Shown: positions 35,601 to 48,400 of the stretch, one piece after another
Layout of the letters: each line of letters starts with the position of its first letter
Position numbering within the stretch: the stretch's first letter is position 1
Assembly (NCBI GenBank): GCA_001931875.2
Contig: MSJH02000799.1
Span: forward strand, 248,001 to 312,000
Length of the DNA: 64,000 nucleotides
Reading direction: 5' to 3'
Origin: Byssochlamys sp. IMV 00236
Lineage: Eukaryota; Ascomycota; Eurotiomycetes; Eurotiales; Thermoascaceae
The notes under the pieces: generated by a model
What the model was told of the DNA's origin: nothing
The model's input: the letters and a program-made list of their open reading frames with translations, nothing else
The model's database searches: none
Program-made: the position numbers and the translations under genes

Positions 35601-38211
35601 GTCGATGTTGATATGCTCGACATGCTTCGTGTCTCAACCATGTGAGCATCCCTCCTCAGTTAATTATATTTTACGTCGCTAATTCCTATCAGAGATAACT
35701 TCCAAGGAGAGGAAGCAAAGATAATTATTCTTACGACTGTGCGCAGCAATGCTGAAAACTCTCCAGGTTTTATGAGAACCGATAATCGGATCAATGTCGC
35801 CTGCAGCAGGGCTCGTGATGGATTCTTTATCTTTGGGAACTCCCAGTGCTTGGAGGTCGTGCCGATGTGGAATAGTATCATGTAAGTATTCCTTATCAAT
35901 CATTCGGCTCTGAGGATCTTGGCTAATGTATCATCAAGAAAAATATTCAAAGAATCGGCACGCTTTGGTCCTTCCCTAGCAGTCACTCCGTGCTCTCGTG
36001 AGATGAAACATTGCGACACTGTCTTTGAAATCAAGGAACCTTCTGACTTCGACAAAATTCCACTATGCGAAGCGATTTGCGGGGGGAGATTGCCTTGCGG
36101 ACATTCATGCAGCGAAAAGTTAGTAAACCCACTGCTGAGTATTTAAAAATGCTAAATTGTGCAACAGATGCCACCCTTCCGAGTTTCATGGAACCGGGCA
36201 AGTCAAGTGCACAGAGGTTTGCAACAAGACCCATCCCGAGTGCGGACACCCTTGTCAAAAGCGCTGTGGTGAAGACTGTGGCAGCTGTACCCATAAACAA
36301 GCAACTACTGAACTTGACTGCGGCCATATCGGTGTTGTGACATGCGACAAGGACTACTGGGGCGCGACCTTGCAGTGTGACGTGATAGTCAGCCAGACCA
36401 GCCTAAAGTGTGGACATACACTGTCTGTCAAGTGCGACGACAAGGATAAAGAACTTTTCTGCAGCGAAGATTGCAAATCCTTGCTTCCCTGTGGTCACGT
36501 CTGTAGAGGCAAATGTGCGAGGTGCCAGGAGTCAGGTCATCCCCCGTGCGTAAGTAAATGCGGGAAAGAGCTGTCTTGCACCCACCGGTGCAGCGTCGAG
36601 TAAGTCCTGAGGTCCTTATATTATTCTCCCCTTGGTTATAGAATCTGACAAGTCTCAGGTGCCATGGTACCAATCCTTGTCCGCCCTGTCAAGAGCCATG
36701 CGGGAAACGCTGCCTCCACGGCAGATGTGAGAAGAAATGCAGTGATCCCTGTGATCCGTGTACACAAATCTTAACCCCAACTTGCATTCATCAAGAAGAC
36801 ACTGCAGTACTATGCTGCCTGTCTAGCTGCTTCCCATCCTGTCGAAAGTATGAGTTCCAACTGCAGGAATGCGGCCATAGTATTCCTCTGCCCTGTTCCG
36901 ACAAGTCGAGACCCGTCTGCACTGAATGCAAGACTGGTCATCGTCCTAGCAGCCCCGTTATTACTCTGCCATGTGGTCATTGCTTTGAGTCCGAGACACT
37001 CGATCGCCACGTTGGAATAACTGGCGCATACGAGATTGACAGATACGGATTTGTTTCTTTTATCGACAGTCGCAAGCTGAAGAATTGCAATATGACATGT
37101 CCCGACTGTGGCGCAGAGATCCATGACATTCCAGCTTACGCCATGGTTTCTGGGGTCCCAAAGCTCCTGGAGGAAACGAAGAAGCTTATTGCAAGGATCG
37201 GAGGACACATAGGTATCATTGGAAAGCGCTTATCCTATCACGAGATTACGCTTCGAAACAACTTTCCCCTTCTGAAAATGGGACTCCGACCAAGTCCTTT
37301 ATCAGATGGGGCGAATAGGCAATTGATTTCTCAAAGATACCAAGCTCTTAGGGAAGTTCAGGAACAGATTATCGCGATACGAGGTATTTACCATTTCGAA
37401 AACAGATCGGATATTTTCTAACTCTAGTACAGAACAACTGGTTATCCCTATTGAAGAGAACATCGAACGTCTGAGCGAAATGCTCAAAAATTCGCCAGAA
37501 TTCGTTCCATTCAATATGCAATTTAAAACACGCTTTGAGTTACTCTTTGGCAGGGTCCGCCACATATTCTTGAGAGATGTTTTGGAGGTATCAAAATTCC
37601 TCGATACTCTTGAGGATCCATCTTATCAAACAGAAATCCTCGCTCGTACTCTTGCTCGCACAGTGTTCATACACGGCCGAGAGAATATAGAGAACATTGA
37701 ACATTCGATTGCCAACTGCAGCTCCAAAAAGCTACCCTGTCTTGAGGTTGAGCTTCGACTCCTTCAGCTCAGCTTCCAATGTCTCGTCCAGCGCGCTGCA
37801 AGTGCCGACGACATTACTTGCAATTCTCTTGATATGGAGAAATCTGTGAGCAGGATCCTGGACTTGTGTGAAAAGTATCCTCGCTCCGCCGGCTTGTACA
37901 AGCAGCAGGCAGAATCACTAAGAACTTCTTTCCTGGCCAAGTCAAACCCGGGTCACATCTTCATGGAACAAACGCGAACCATGGAGAAAGGATGGAGAGA
38001 ATGCGAGTCCGGTGATATCACCAGGTGCTCTGCCAGTTCTCATCCTTACCCAGCAACCGCATTCGAGTTTTGTCCAGAGTGCGAATCGATAGAAGCTGTT
38101 CCAGAAGTGATCAATGTGGAGGAAGTCGCGAGTACGTCATCCTACGAGAAATACCTGGCTCCTGAAGAAGACTTTCTTCGCTGGATGCGAAGTCGTCGCG
38201 TGCGTGCCTAA
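32629..38211 (+). CDS. NFX1-type zinc finger SF1 helicase (ZNFX1-like)
   Basis: Ten exons (32629-33355, 33418-34155, 34210-34942, 35006-35414, 35463-35641, 35693-35881, 35939-36118, 36168-36599, 36659-37383, 37433-38211) give 1696 residues. The helicase core has Walker [12 protein letters not shown] near 393, [14 protein letters not shown] (motif II) near 700, GDPLQLRPQ near 730, [39 protein letters not shown] and [10 protein letters not shown]. From about residue 1030 come repeated Cys/His NFX1-type fingers ([44 protein letters not shown]). The C-terminal 400 residues are helical. Relatives include animal ZNFX1 and fission-yeast Hrr1, which work in small-RNA silencing and antiviral RNA sensing. 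It acts on RNA; the exact role here is inference. Confidence 0.9.
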
Positions 38212-39135
38212 CTGTGCCACTCTTCGCTCATCTCACTAGTACCGCTGTGTCCGGGTTTTATTTCTCTACTCTATCCCGTTTTTTCATCTTTTCTCCCTGT
38301 TGTCGCAATCGGCCAGAAAAAAAAAAGTTGCAGGCTGCGACCAAATATTGTAACGAAATATTCGGTCCCATTTGTACTTCATGTTGTCTCTTTTTGTTCA
38401 ACTATGCACGCGGAGTCTTCAATTTCCCGGCAAGGATCCTTCCCACAGGGTCTGGCTGTATTTCTTTTCTCATGCTGTATTCGGGGGCCCTGCTAGGACA
38501 CCATCTCAGCATTTTTCTTTTACTATTGTTTTCTTCATGTTTCTGCCTGGTGACCTCGTACTAGTGAGAGAAGTGGATTTTTTTACCTTACCAGCTTCGC
38601 CCTTGAAATTGGAAGAATTGGCACTAAAGTTTTACATAGTAGCGGTCGAATCCCTGTAGGGCCATAGTAAGTTATTAATGCGAGATGTAGTTATAACTAC
38701 CAATTAGTTGACTAGAATCGACTATATATAATGCGTAGCATGCTCACATTTGCATACAGCATATTCCGAAAGTCCTCCGCACTGTACGGGGAACTCCCAG
38801 AGAGCCTGGAAATTGGCTTCATTTCTGCGATTGAATAATTTAAAAAAAATATAACTGCACCCCCTGACTGTCACACTCACATAACTAGGTACAAGTTACA
38901 ACGGACAACGGCTGTAGTCGATTATCGACGGCGTTGCCCGGACGACGGCGCTTTACCCGATCGAGAAAAGCCATATCGTCTCCGCCAGAACTGACATTTG
39001 AAGCTCCGACATCATCGATGCCTGATTTTCACATCTAGCACGAGAGACGCAGAGACGTATAATTTCCTTTCCTATTACTGACGAATTTTATTCCTTTCGA
39101 ATCAAATGCACACCGGGACTTGAAATCTCATCGCC
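38212..39135. other. Intergenic
   Basis: This 0.92 kb spacer holds the helicase 3' UTR and the kinesin promoter. It includes T-rich tracts and a poly-A run near 38.32 kb. No gene is supported. Confidence 0.45.
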
Positions 39136-41680
39136 ATGAATCCCCCATCGAAGCAACCGCAGGGACAAACATCGCTATTTCAAGTCTATCTTCGCCTGCG
39201 TCCGCCAGTTTCTCAGCAGCATGGTGCCTCAGGAGAGCGTTACTTGAATGTTGAGCCTCCTGAGATTCATCCTGCAGCTAGTGGAAGCGAGAACGCATCT
39301 GCTGAGGCAGCCGCTCCTACGCATATCACGTTGCAACCTCCAAGCGATTCGAGAAAGCGTGCGGTGGAAAAGTTCGCCTTTACGAAAGTCTTCGAGGAAA
39401 ATGCATCGCAACTGGACCTTTTTAAAGGCGCCGGAATGGTGTCTCTTATTAAGGGAGTGCTGCGTGAGGGTAGAGACGGCCTAGTGGCTACTCTGGGATG
39501 CTCAGGAAGTGGGAAGGTCAGACTATGAAATCATGACTCTCTCAAACAAAGCTCACATAAGTTATATAACAGAGTCATACTATCCTTGGATCGAAGACTC
39601 AGAGAGGCATGACCCAGATGATGCTCGATGTCCTTTTTCGATCTCTAGGTCCCACCATCCGCAATGCAGATGCTCAAGTAGACCCTGTCCTCCTTTCGTC
39701 GCTAGCTGCGACCGACGCCTCTGAAGCACAACTCTTTTCCGCAGCGGCGTTCCTTGAAAGCATATACGGAGACCCAAGCGGTGAACGTGGAAGGAATTCG
39801 AGAGCCCAAACACCCATGTCCAGAGCTCAGACGCCTATGACGGTATGGAACCCCTCACATTCTCATTGGAACCCAAGCGCTGCGTCCGTAGATTCGCAGT
39901 TGCAATTTTCTGGGGAAATGGAAGAGGGTGTTGCTAATTCACAATTTGGATCTTCAAAGGATACGATATCTCTATGCAGCATTTCTCGTCGTCATATGCC
40001 ACAGCGGCCCAGCGCACTCCCGCAACTACCTGATGTCAGCGACCTGGGCATCGATATGGATCCGAAATCAGAACATGTTGTGATCGTGTCAATGTACGAA
40101 GTCTACAATGACCGCATATTTGACCTGTTGTCTCCCATGCCCGGTGGACCAATCACGCGGCCGGGTGCAAACCAGAAAGACAAGAGACGTCTTCTGCTTT
40201 TCAAGCCTACCGGAGCGTCTCCCGACCGTAAGGTAGTCGCTGGATTGCGAAAGATTGTTTGTAGCACCTACGAAGAGGCCCTCATGGTTCTCGAAACAGG
40301 CCTCACCGAGCGAAGAGTCGCCGGAACTGGGAGTAATAGCGTGAGCTCTCGAAGTCATGGCTTCTTTTGCTTGGAGGTCAAGAGAAAAATACGAGGAAAG
40401 AGATACGGGGAAGAAACATGGGCAGGGAATACATTGACCGTCGTGGACTTAGCTGGTGAGAATCTCAAGACCGAAGCGCCTGACACAACAGCTAATGATG
40501 ATCATAGGGTCTGAAAGAGCGAGAGCAGCAAAGACTGCCGGAGCTACTTTGGCGGAGGGTGGCAAGATCAACGAAAGTCTGATGTACCTTGGACAATGTC
40601 TGCAGATGCAGAGTGATATCCAGGAGGGTAACAAGGTAAGTCTACAAGCCATATTGCAGGATCAGCGGCATGAACTAATTATGACTAGACTGCTCTTGTA
40701 CCTTTCAGACAATGCAAGCTTACAGAACTCCTGTTTTCTAACTCGTTTCCATCGAATAATGCCACATCAACTCAGCGGTATCCCCAGAAGGGTGTCATGA
40801 TCGTGACGGCTGATCCCATGGGAGACTTCAATGCCATGTCACAAATTCTCCGGTACTCGGCCTTAGCTAGGGAAGTTGCTGTGCCCCGCGTTCCCTCTGT
40901 CGCAAGCACTATCCTCTCTGGTTCAACAGGCGGTAAAGGGTCCAGTGGAAGGACGAGTCCGCAGTCAATTTCTATCGAGGAATTGGAAAATGCCGCTCAG
41001 GAGATAGTACGCATAACGAATGAATGCGAGACGCTGGCAGTGAAGCTCGCAGAGGAAGAAATCGCACGACAAGAAGTTGAAATGAAGCTGAGGGCCGCCG
41101 AAGAGAGATGCCTCATGATCGAGCAGGATGTGCGTGAAGAATGCTGGGTAGAGATGGACGAACGCATGGAAGAGGAAAGAAGACGGTGGCAGCTCGCATG
41201 GGATGAACAGGTTGGTCGTCATGACCAGCATATCGATAAGAAGATCGAATTGATCTCGAGAGAAGTTAAGAGTAAGCACTATCTTCCCCCACGAGAGTCA
41301 ATCTCCGTTTCTTACAAGTCTTTCCCCTAGTCTACGAAGATCCAGAACCATCGAAGGATGAGAAGATCGATGAACTGGAGCGCGAGAACGACAGTCTCCG
41401 CGCAAAAATCGCCGCTTTGGAACGAGAGCTGATGAACCGCTCTCCAACTCAATCTCCGAAGAAGTCGAAACCCAAGAAAAACACCATACCTAGCACAGAA
41501 AGTGCATCCAGCCACAGCCTGCGAAGCAGCGATGCTGACATTGAGAATGCTCTCCGTGGGCTGGACCATTTGAAATTGTCCGAAAATAGCGCCCCTGTAT
41601 CGGCAAAAAAGCCACCGGTCAGGAAGCAAAGAAAGATGACCACTCGGAAGTGGGATTTTGCGCCTGAAGACGAGATATGA
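39136..41680 (+). CDS. Kinesin motor protein, kinesin-6-like
   Basis: Exons 39136-39516, 39573-40455, 40508-40635, 40689-41271 and 41331-41680 give 774 residues. The motor is N-terminal: VYLRLRPP near 16, P-loop GCSGSGKSHT at about 121-130, switch I NSVSSRSHG, switch II VDLAGSERAR and the microtubule-binding PFRQCKLTELLF. About 150 residues of Ser/Pro-rich sequence are inserted between the P-loop strand and the MYEVYNDRIFDLL strand, a hallmark of kinesin-6 (MKLP/KIF20, fission-yeast Klp9). A coiled coil of about 150 residues follows (ELENAAQEIVRIT to IAALERELM), then a basic tail. Kinesin-6 motors work in anaphase spindle elongation and cytokinesis. The family call is firm; the subfamily is inferred from the insertion. 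Confidence 0.9.
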
Positions 41681-42230
41681 TGTATCCACCTTGTACCTTT
41701 ACACACATTTCCATGTTTTCGTGTTTCTCGTGTTTGATGTTTGGTGTTCCTTGATTACCTGAGACTATCCTCTTTCACTATTCCCCTGGACATGCTTGGA
41801 TGGATAAGGCGTTTATTATTTCAGTGACAACATAATTTAGTAGGAGATCACTATTTTAATAGCATGACGTTATTGTGCTCCTGTTTGAAATGAAACCCTA
41901 GTACAAGCAAAAAGAGAAATTAAATACATGCTGTAGTGGTATTTGTATCAGGTATGGTATAATACGAGCATAAAGAAAGCCACCCGCTACAGTGTAGTGC
42001 TGCTACTACTTATCGATGTCGTCTGACACACTTTCCTCAAACCCTCTGAGAATCGGATCTCAGTAGCGTTTCCTTTTTTTTTTTTTTCATTCTTTTCGTT
42101 TCCCTTGCACTGCACTCCCACTTCAACGCAACATGATCTGTTTATAAAATGATTTCAGATCATCTTCTATGTGAAGGACGTATACGGATCAGCGGGTGGA
42201 TGAAGGGGTTGATGCTACTGCGCTCCATAT
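41681..42230. other. Intergenic between convergent genes
   Basis: These 550 bases hold the 3' UTRs of the kinesin and ChAPs genes, with a T13 run near 42.07 kb. No gene is seen. Confidence 0.5.
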
Positions 42231-44769
42231 CTAACCGTCACTTCCGCTGCTTCGGAACATCGCACACAGCTGACAGTAGTGGTGGGTGAGGTCGAGAACA
42301 GGCTGTGGGAGATTGGTTGCCTGGACGATACTGCGAACTTTGACGGCGCCTTCTTCCTCGATAAGTTTGCGGATCAAATACAGGAGCTCGGGAGAGAACT
42401 GAGTGTCTGTCAGTACTAGCTTCCTATAAATCTAGGAAATCTCCAGTCTTTGGTCTCATGATCGACCAAAGACCTTGGCATGGAATTTGATACACGTGGA
42501 AACTTACCTCTGAGTACCAGCGATATTGCCAAGCAATCAATCTGATAAGCGCACCCAACATGCCTCTCGTGTCGTTCTTCTGCTCATATAGCTTCAGGAG
42601 ACCGTGCATCGCCTTGGGTGAGAATCGAATGGATAGACAGTGGCGATACGCTTCAACCGCCTCTTCAAAGTGGTGGAGACGTTCGGCGAGCTCACCCAGG
42701 ATCTCCCACTCTGTGGCTGTTTTCTTGTAATCAATGGCCTGCTGGCGTGATTGCGCCATCTCTGTTCGCCAGATAGTGTAAATGCGCAGGTCCTCGTAGA
42801 GGACCATGAAGAGATTGTCGAGCCAGCGTTCGCAGAGACGCTTGTTCTTGAACTGTGTATACGATGAATGCGATGGGTCATGCTAGTGTCTTCACATTAG
42901 TATCGACATGTCCAGACTCCAGGGAGATATATATCTGCACGTACGTCTTCATTTCCGGACTTCACAACCTCCGAAGCCATGGTCTGCTCTGGTCTCTCGA
43001 TGGAAGTTTCCCCAGCTTGGTTAACCTCACCGTTTCCGTTTGTCTTCTCATCTGCCGGCTCATCTTTGGATTCCGATTCATCACCGTTCTCGGCACCATT
43101 GCCATTCACGGGCCGGTCTTCACTCTCAGAGTTGCGCAAACCGATAGTGCTGGCATTCCGAGAGTGGCCAGGTTTCGGCACATGCTGACGTTCAACACGA
43201 TATTCCTCTTCCATGACAAACACGTCGCTCCGGATCTTCAACAGTTGGTCCCAACCGATCGCGGCCGCGATCTTGGTCAACAGATTGTAGGCCTTGAGGA
43301 AAGTTCCCTGATAAGTAGCGGCATGAAGTTTCCTCAACGAGGGGTGAACGAAATCGTGTGGCTCTCCCTGCTTTGGCTGACCCTCATCAATCTCATCCAG
43401 AACGCTTTCAGCGAGTATGGGCAACATTACTCGAGACGGCGGAGGCATCCGTGGAGCATCCTTGTCCTGATAAGTGAACATGGGGCACGAGTTCAATGTC
43501 AAAAGTGCCAAGTCCCATTGTTCGAGGCTCACATAAACCTCGGCTAACCGCGCCCAGGTGCTGAACTCGCTGGGAGCAGCGGTGACGCTGCGCTTTGCAC
43601 ATTCTAACGCCATCTCTCCCTCTCCTTTGCTCAGACAGAAAGCAGCCTGACAGTCGAGCAAAGCATAGTCCATGGGTACATCCTGGAGCGCGTCATGCAT
43701 CAGTCGGACCGCCTGCACTTCCTCGTCCGACGAGATCAACACCCGTGCCAGCAGGGATGAGACCTCGACGTCACGCGTGCGAAGCTTCTCAAACAAGTTG
43801 ATTCCTGACGTGTAACGGCCAGTAGTATGGATATATTTAAGGAGGCCCGACGTGAGGTTGTTGCTCACGGTGTTAGGCACCTGCGTTTCAGGATCGGAGC
43901 TCAATTGTCTCCCTGGGCTATCGTCAGTCTCGAGCTACCAGAGTCAAGGGCAGAACTACAAACCCATAAAAAATAGTCTTTCAGCAGCGTCCAGAAACTT
44001 GTGTTCCATTTCCGTGTTGGTGACAGGATTGAACCGGCGGACGCCAACGATCTTCTTGATAGTATCACCGCTTCCATCATCGGCATACAGGTATGCTCGC
44101 AGAACTCCGCACAGGAATGTCTCGAGCCAGAGAGCATCCGTGGCCACACGTTTGTCTCCTCGCTCATCGATGCAGTAACTCTCCAGACTACCGGGGATTT
44201 TGACCTCCACCCGCATGTCGAGGTGTGAGAATGCATTGTAGCAACTGTATGACTGTCAACTAATTGACCCTTTTCTTTCCTTTCGACGGCATTCTGACCA
44301 GTAAATTCCTGAAACAACCTTGTGTGTCTTATCCAATGGCGAGAAGGTCAAGGTGTTGACGTAGGCAGCTAGACTTGCGGACGATGAGGCATCAACGCCG
44401 GTAACATGGTGATAGACTCCTGTCTGATAATGCACCATACGGTCAGTTATAAATTATCCTGCACGCCCCATCAACAACGGAGGCCCACCTGACGAGTTGA
44501 ATTGGTCTTCGGTTGCTTCACCAAGTACACAAGATCGGGCGGGCCCAATTCCCTCAGGTTCTGAAGCGACTCCGTGCGAGCATCGACGGCGGCGAAAATA
44601 TCGTCATCCTCGATTATCCTAGTGAATGCAGTGCAATTAGCGTACATGCGCCACGTGGGAACGTAGATGCGACAACTAGTTCGCTCGATAGGGCATTGGG
44701 ATCGATGGGGGAGCAGAGGAACTCTGCCTGAGGAAGAAACACTTACTCAGGGACAGCGGGCGCGACCAT
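42231..44769 (-). CDS. ChAPs family exomer cargo adaptor (Bud7/Bch1-like)
   Basis: Seven exons (44769-44747, 44618-44489, 44423-44319, 44252-43960, 43917-42945, 42882-42508, 42398-42231) give 688 residues. The order MVAPAVPEIIEDDDIFAAVD, ELGPPDLVYLVKQPKTN, TGVYHHVTGVDASS, VEVKIPGSLESYCIDERGDK and FLCGVLRAYLYADDGS is that of the Chs5p-Arf1p-binding proteins. The middle and C-terminus contain TPR-like helices (MALECAKRSVTAAPSEFSTW) and a Gly/Asn/Glu-rich insert near residues 440-490. ChAPs assemble with Chs5 and Arf1 into exomer, which exports chitin synthase and other cargo from the trans-Golgi. The exon 3/4 junction has a nearby alternative donor (44316). The gene diverges from hir3. Confidence 0.9.
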
Positions 44770-45407
44770 GGCGCTGGCAGGAGCGCAGATGGACTGCGCA
44801 GTTAGTTGGAGATCAGAAGGGAGGGATGGTGGAGGTTGAACGAGACAGACTCCGATAGATAGATTGGAAGTGCTGCAGCGCCGGGGAGATTATTATTCTT
44901 GTTTAGCTGGCAGTTAGACTAGATCAGTAGTTAGTAGTGAGCTTGAAGCTGGTGGAGCGGCGGAGTACTGCAGTAGAGTAAACTACCGAAATAACAGTAC
45001 GGGAACAACTGATATACCACTTTAACAGCAGAAAAAGCAATATCTCTGTCAGGTAATCCTGGTATTACCAATACCTGACGCACACGGGACGGCGTGGCCC
45101 TTGGTCCAAGCGCTGCTGGCTCCATCTCCCGATCAGGACGCGCCGGACATTAAGAAGTTATTAATTTAATTTAATGTTAATGTTAATGAAGCTGGCAAAG
45201 GAGCTGGCTAATAATTCCCCCGCAATATCCAGCCGGTCGATCTTGATGCCCTGGTGGCGCCCTCTGGTACTACACCCGGATCTCAGGGCTCTTAATACCC
45301 CCTAGACTGATTGACGTATCCCTTGTCGCGTTTTCTTTTGATGCTCACAGCTGGTCCGTTCGAGCAAGCACTCCCGAAGCTCTGCGCGTCCGTCGCGATA
45401 CGGCACG
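44770..45407. promoter_or_regulatory. Divergent promoter, ChAPs and hir3
   Basis: These 638 bases carry the promoters of two oppositely transcribed housekeeping genes. They contain an inverted repeat with arms GTCAGGTA (45048-45055) and TACCTGAC (45072-45079). Inside its loop is a second small palindrome, GGTATTACCAATACC. No gene is seen. Confidence 0.5.
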
Positions 45408-48400
45408 ATGTCGTCCTGGGTAGCTCTGAACATCGAGCCCGATGAAGACAGTGAGGAGGAGATCGATGACACGAAGGAGATCCAGATTGAGGAGGCGCTG
45501 AAGCTGTACCAAAATGCGCTGAAACTGCATTCTCAAGGCCCCCAGTTCTACCCGCAAGCTGCGGAGGCGTACAAGGCCCTCTTCAAATCTGAGATCTTCA
45601 ACTATCCTGAGTCGATATCGGACTATAAACGCACTACGCTCGAACACGATGGATTGCCCGATCAGGTGGATATACTGGATGAGGTGGTCGCGGAGACCGG
45701 CGCATACGATATCAACGAGACGTCGAGCACGCTGCTTCAAACCATCTATTTGTCCTACAAGAACTACGGGCAGTTCCTTCTGGACTCGCTCAAAGATTCG
45801 CTGCAGAAAACCCGAGAAGACAATAGGGAGGCTAGCCCAAGCTCCGTGGGCGATATTGCGACCAAGTCCAAGACGGCCTTGGAGATGTTCGCGGAGGCGT
45901 TGGAGAGAGACGACACGGACCTGGACCTATGGAGGAAAACAGCCAGGATTGGAGGCGCATTGCAGAGCTATCGACTGACGAGGTTCGGACTCGAAAGTGT
46001 CTTGGAAGACGAGGACGAAGAGCTGAAGGCGCGAACAGCACAGCTGGGATTGGAGGAGGCTTTCGCCATGGAGGACCTCCGCGGGACACTTTTAAAACTT
46101 GATGACAGACCATCGCTATCGCAGATTCCATCGAAGACCCCGAAAAAGGCCCTTCTTAGACTGTTAAGGAGCCAGACCGACCTTTATCCCTATCTTCCTG
46201 CTCTCTCACACCAGATTTCGAGCACCGATCCAAAACACAAACCACTCGCTCCGCCTCCTGTTCGACAAGCAATATCGCCTGTTGATAAGACATGGGCAGC
46301 TGTAGGAAAGGCTATTCTACAGATAATCATGGACGAGGAGCAGGGGAACACCCACCTCGGACCGGGGGCTGCAATCGAGATCCAACTACCAGTTGGAGAG
46401 GAACCTTCAGTAGCAGCCTCGATCGAGGATCCTGGCGAGACTACGGCACCTGAAATTCAGACCAAGGTTGAAACAGAGCCTAAAGACGTAGACATGTTGG
46501 CAAACAATGAGACGCAGCAACCAGAATCCCAAGTTGCGACGAAGGCCCAGGATGCTAACGAAGTGGAGACTACTGAGGATCATTCGTCCATTGATCAACG
46601 AGCAGAAACGCAACTTAGAGAATCTTTGGAGGGTCAATCAGGACAGCCAAACGAAGACGCCGGTCCGCAAGAGGAGCCGGCTGATGAAGCAGAGTTGAAA
46701 TCAGCATCTGCACCGTCGCGAAAAAGGTCTTCTGGGTCCTTTGGTAATGACGACGCTGGTGAAAGTGGACGGGCAAAAAGCAGAAGAACTCGTGCCCGTG
46801 AATCTAACGTCGAAGCTGCGCAGCAAGCCGATGAAGTTACCTTCGACCAGGAAAAGTATTATGAAGATCGACTAGAAGTCTTTTCACATGCTGACCAGTG
46901 GATGTTCGGTACTGTTGGCTCCCTCCTCTCCAAGGTAGGCGTAGAGGATTTGGGTTCGATTGATGAACTCAAGAGCAAAGTCTGCCTCTTAGACGATCGC
47001 AAGGAATCCACAAACCTAGCCGCGACTCAATCGAATACACTTGAGACTATGCTTTATCGAGATCTCCGCAAGTCGTTGATGAATTGGGACGATGAGAGGT
47101 CAAAAGCGGTCCTTCAAGGGGACAGCTCCACCGGACTTCAAGACCTTCGCGGAATGAACAGGTCAGGCTTAGCAATATTCCTTGAGCACTCAAGAAAGCC
47201 GATAAAGAAACCTGGACCCGATAAGGTCCTCTCCGGTGGTGACGGACTCTCCGCCTTTGTACAGTGCGTAAATGGGGAGTGGTTGCATTTGCATGAAGTC
47301 GCCTTGAGTTGGCTGCAAAAGCTTCTTATGCCGGGCAACGGCAGATTCTCAACAGATACCAGTGTTCCCAACGGATCTGGATGGCCTAATATGCAATCAA
47401 CTTACACTTCTTCCCTATGGCCCGACGCCCTCAAAGAGACTGTGGTCCAGATATCGATCCGGGAGGATGAGTTCATTTACGGCAGAATGGTCGAGAGCAT
47501 CTCGGAGCTGGAGCAGGAGATCCTTCGCCAATCCTCCAACGGTCCTTTTGAATACACTCTGAAACACTACTCAGAGATGGAGATGATCCAAACTCTGTAT
47601 GAGCTACATCTGGACGTATATGCTCTCATCAACAACCCCAACAGCGAGGTTGATGGTGGGACGCGAATCATTCAAAAAGATCGTTTAGCTAGGTGGGGTC
47701 TATTGGCGCGCACTGCTGTCAACCATTTCATGGATCATGGAGATGACAGAGCATCTCGGACAACTATTGGTCTTCGTCATCTGTGGTCATCTACGTTTCA
47801 CTCTAACATGGCTGAGGATGCAGGGCGAGAGCACATCCTCCTATGCCTTCAGGACTTGAGGAACATCCTGTCAGCTCTGGGGGATCCTGAGATCACCCTG
47901 CTTAACAATGCAGTAATGTCCGAAATATCAGCGGCGGCTCTGGATCAAGAGATTTCAAGACTCAATTCAATGGACTTTTTCATGATGATCTTCGGTTCCG
48001 ATTCGAAGGATCCTGTTGATCTCATTGAGAGTATTGAGCCCATTCTTGAGCCCTCTTCCGTGCAATTTATCGGCGGTGAGGACGAAGCTCCAGAGATTCC
48101 CGGCTCTCATTTACAAGAGATGGCCTCCTTCCTCGACCGCGGAGATGCCACGCTCAGACTCTTTCTGTGGCGCAGACTTCAGGATGCATATCGCGCAATA
48201 AATTATCCCCCGAAGGTCGTCTCTTGCAACCTTCGCAGCATCGAAACGATAATGAGAGAGCTTCGAAGTCCGTCGCGTACGGAGATTCCCGAAGAGCAGC
48301 GTCAAATTAACCTGCTTAGATGGCTGAAATCAGTCGACGATGTGCTAGCGAAGACACTGGCGCAGGTCTTGGCTGAACCGGAGAAATCGTTTGAGTGCAT

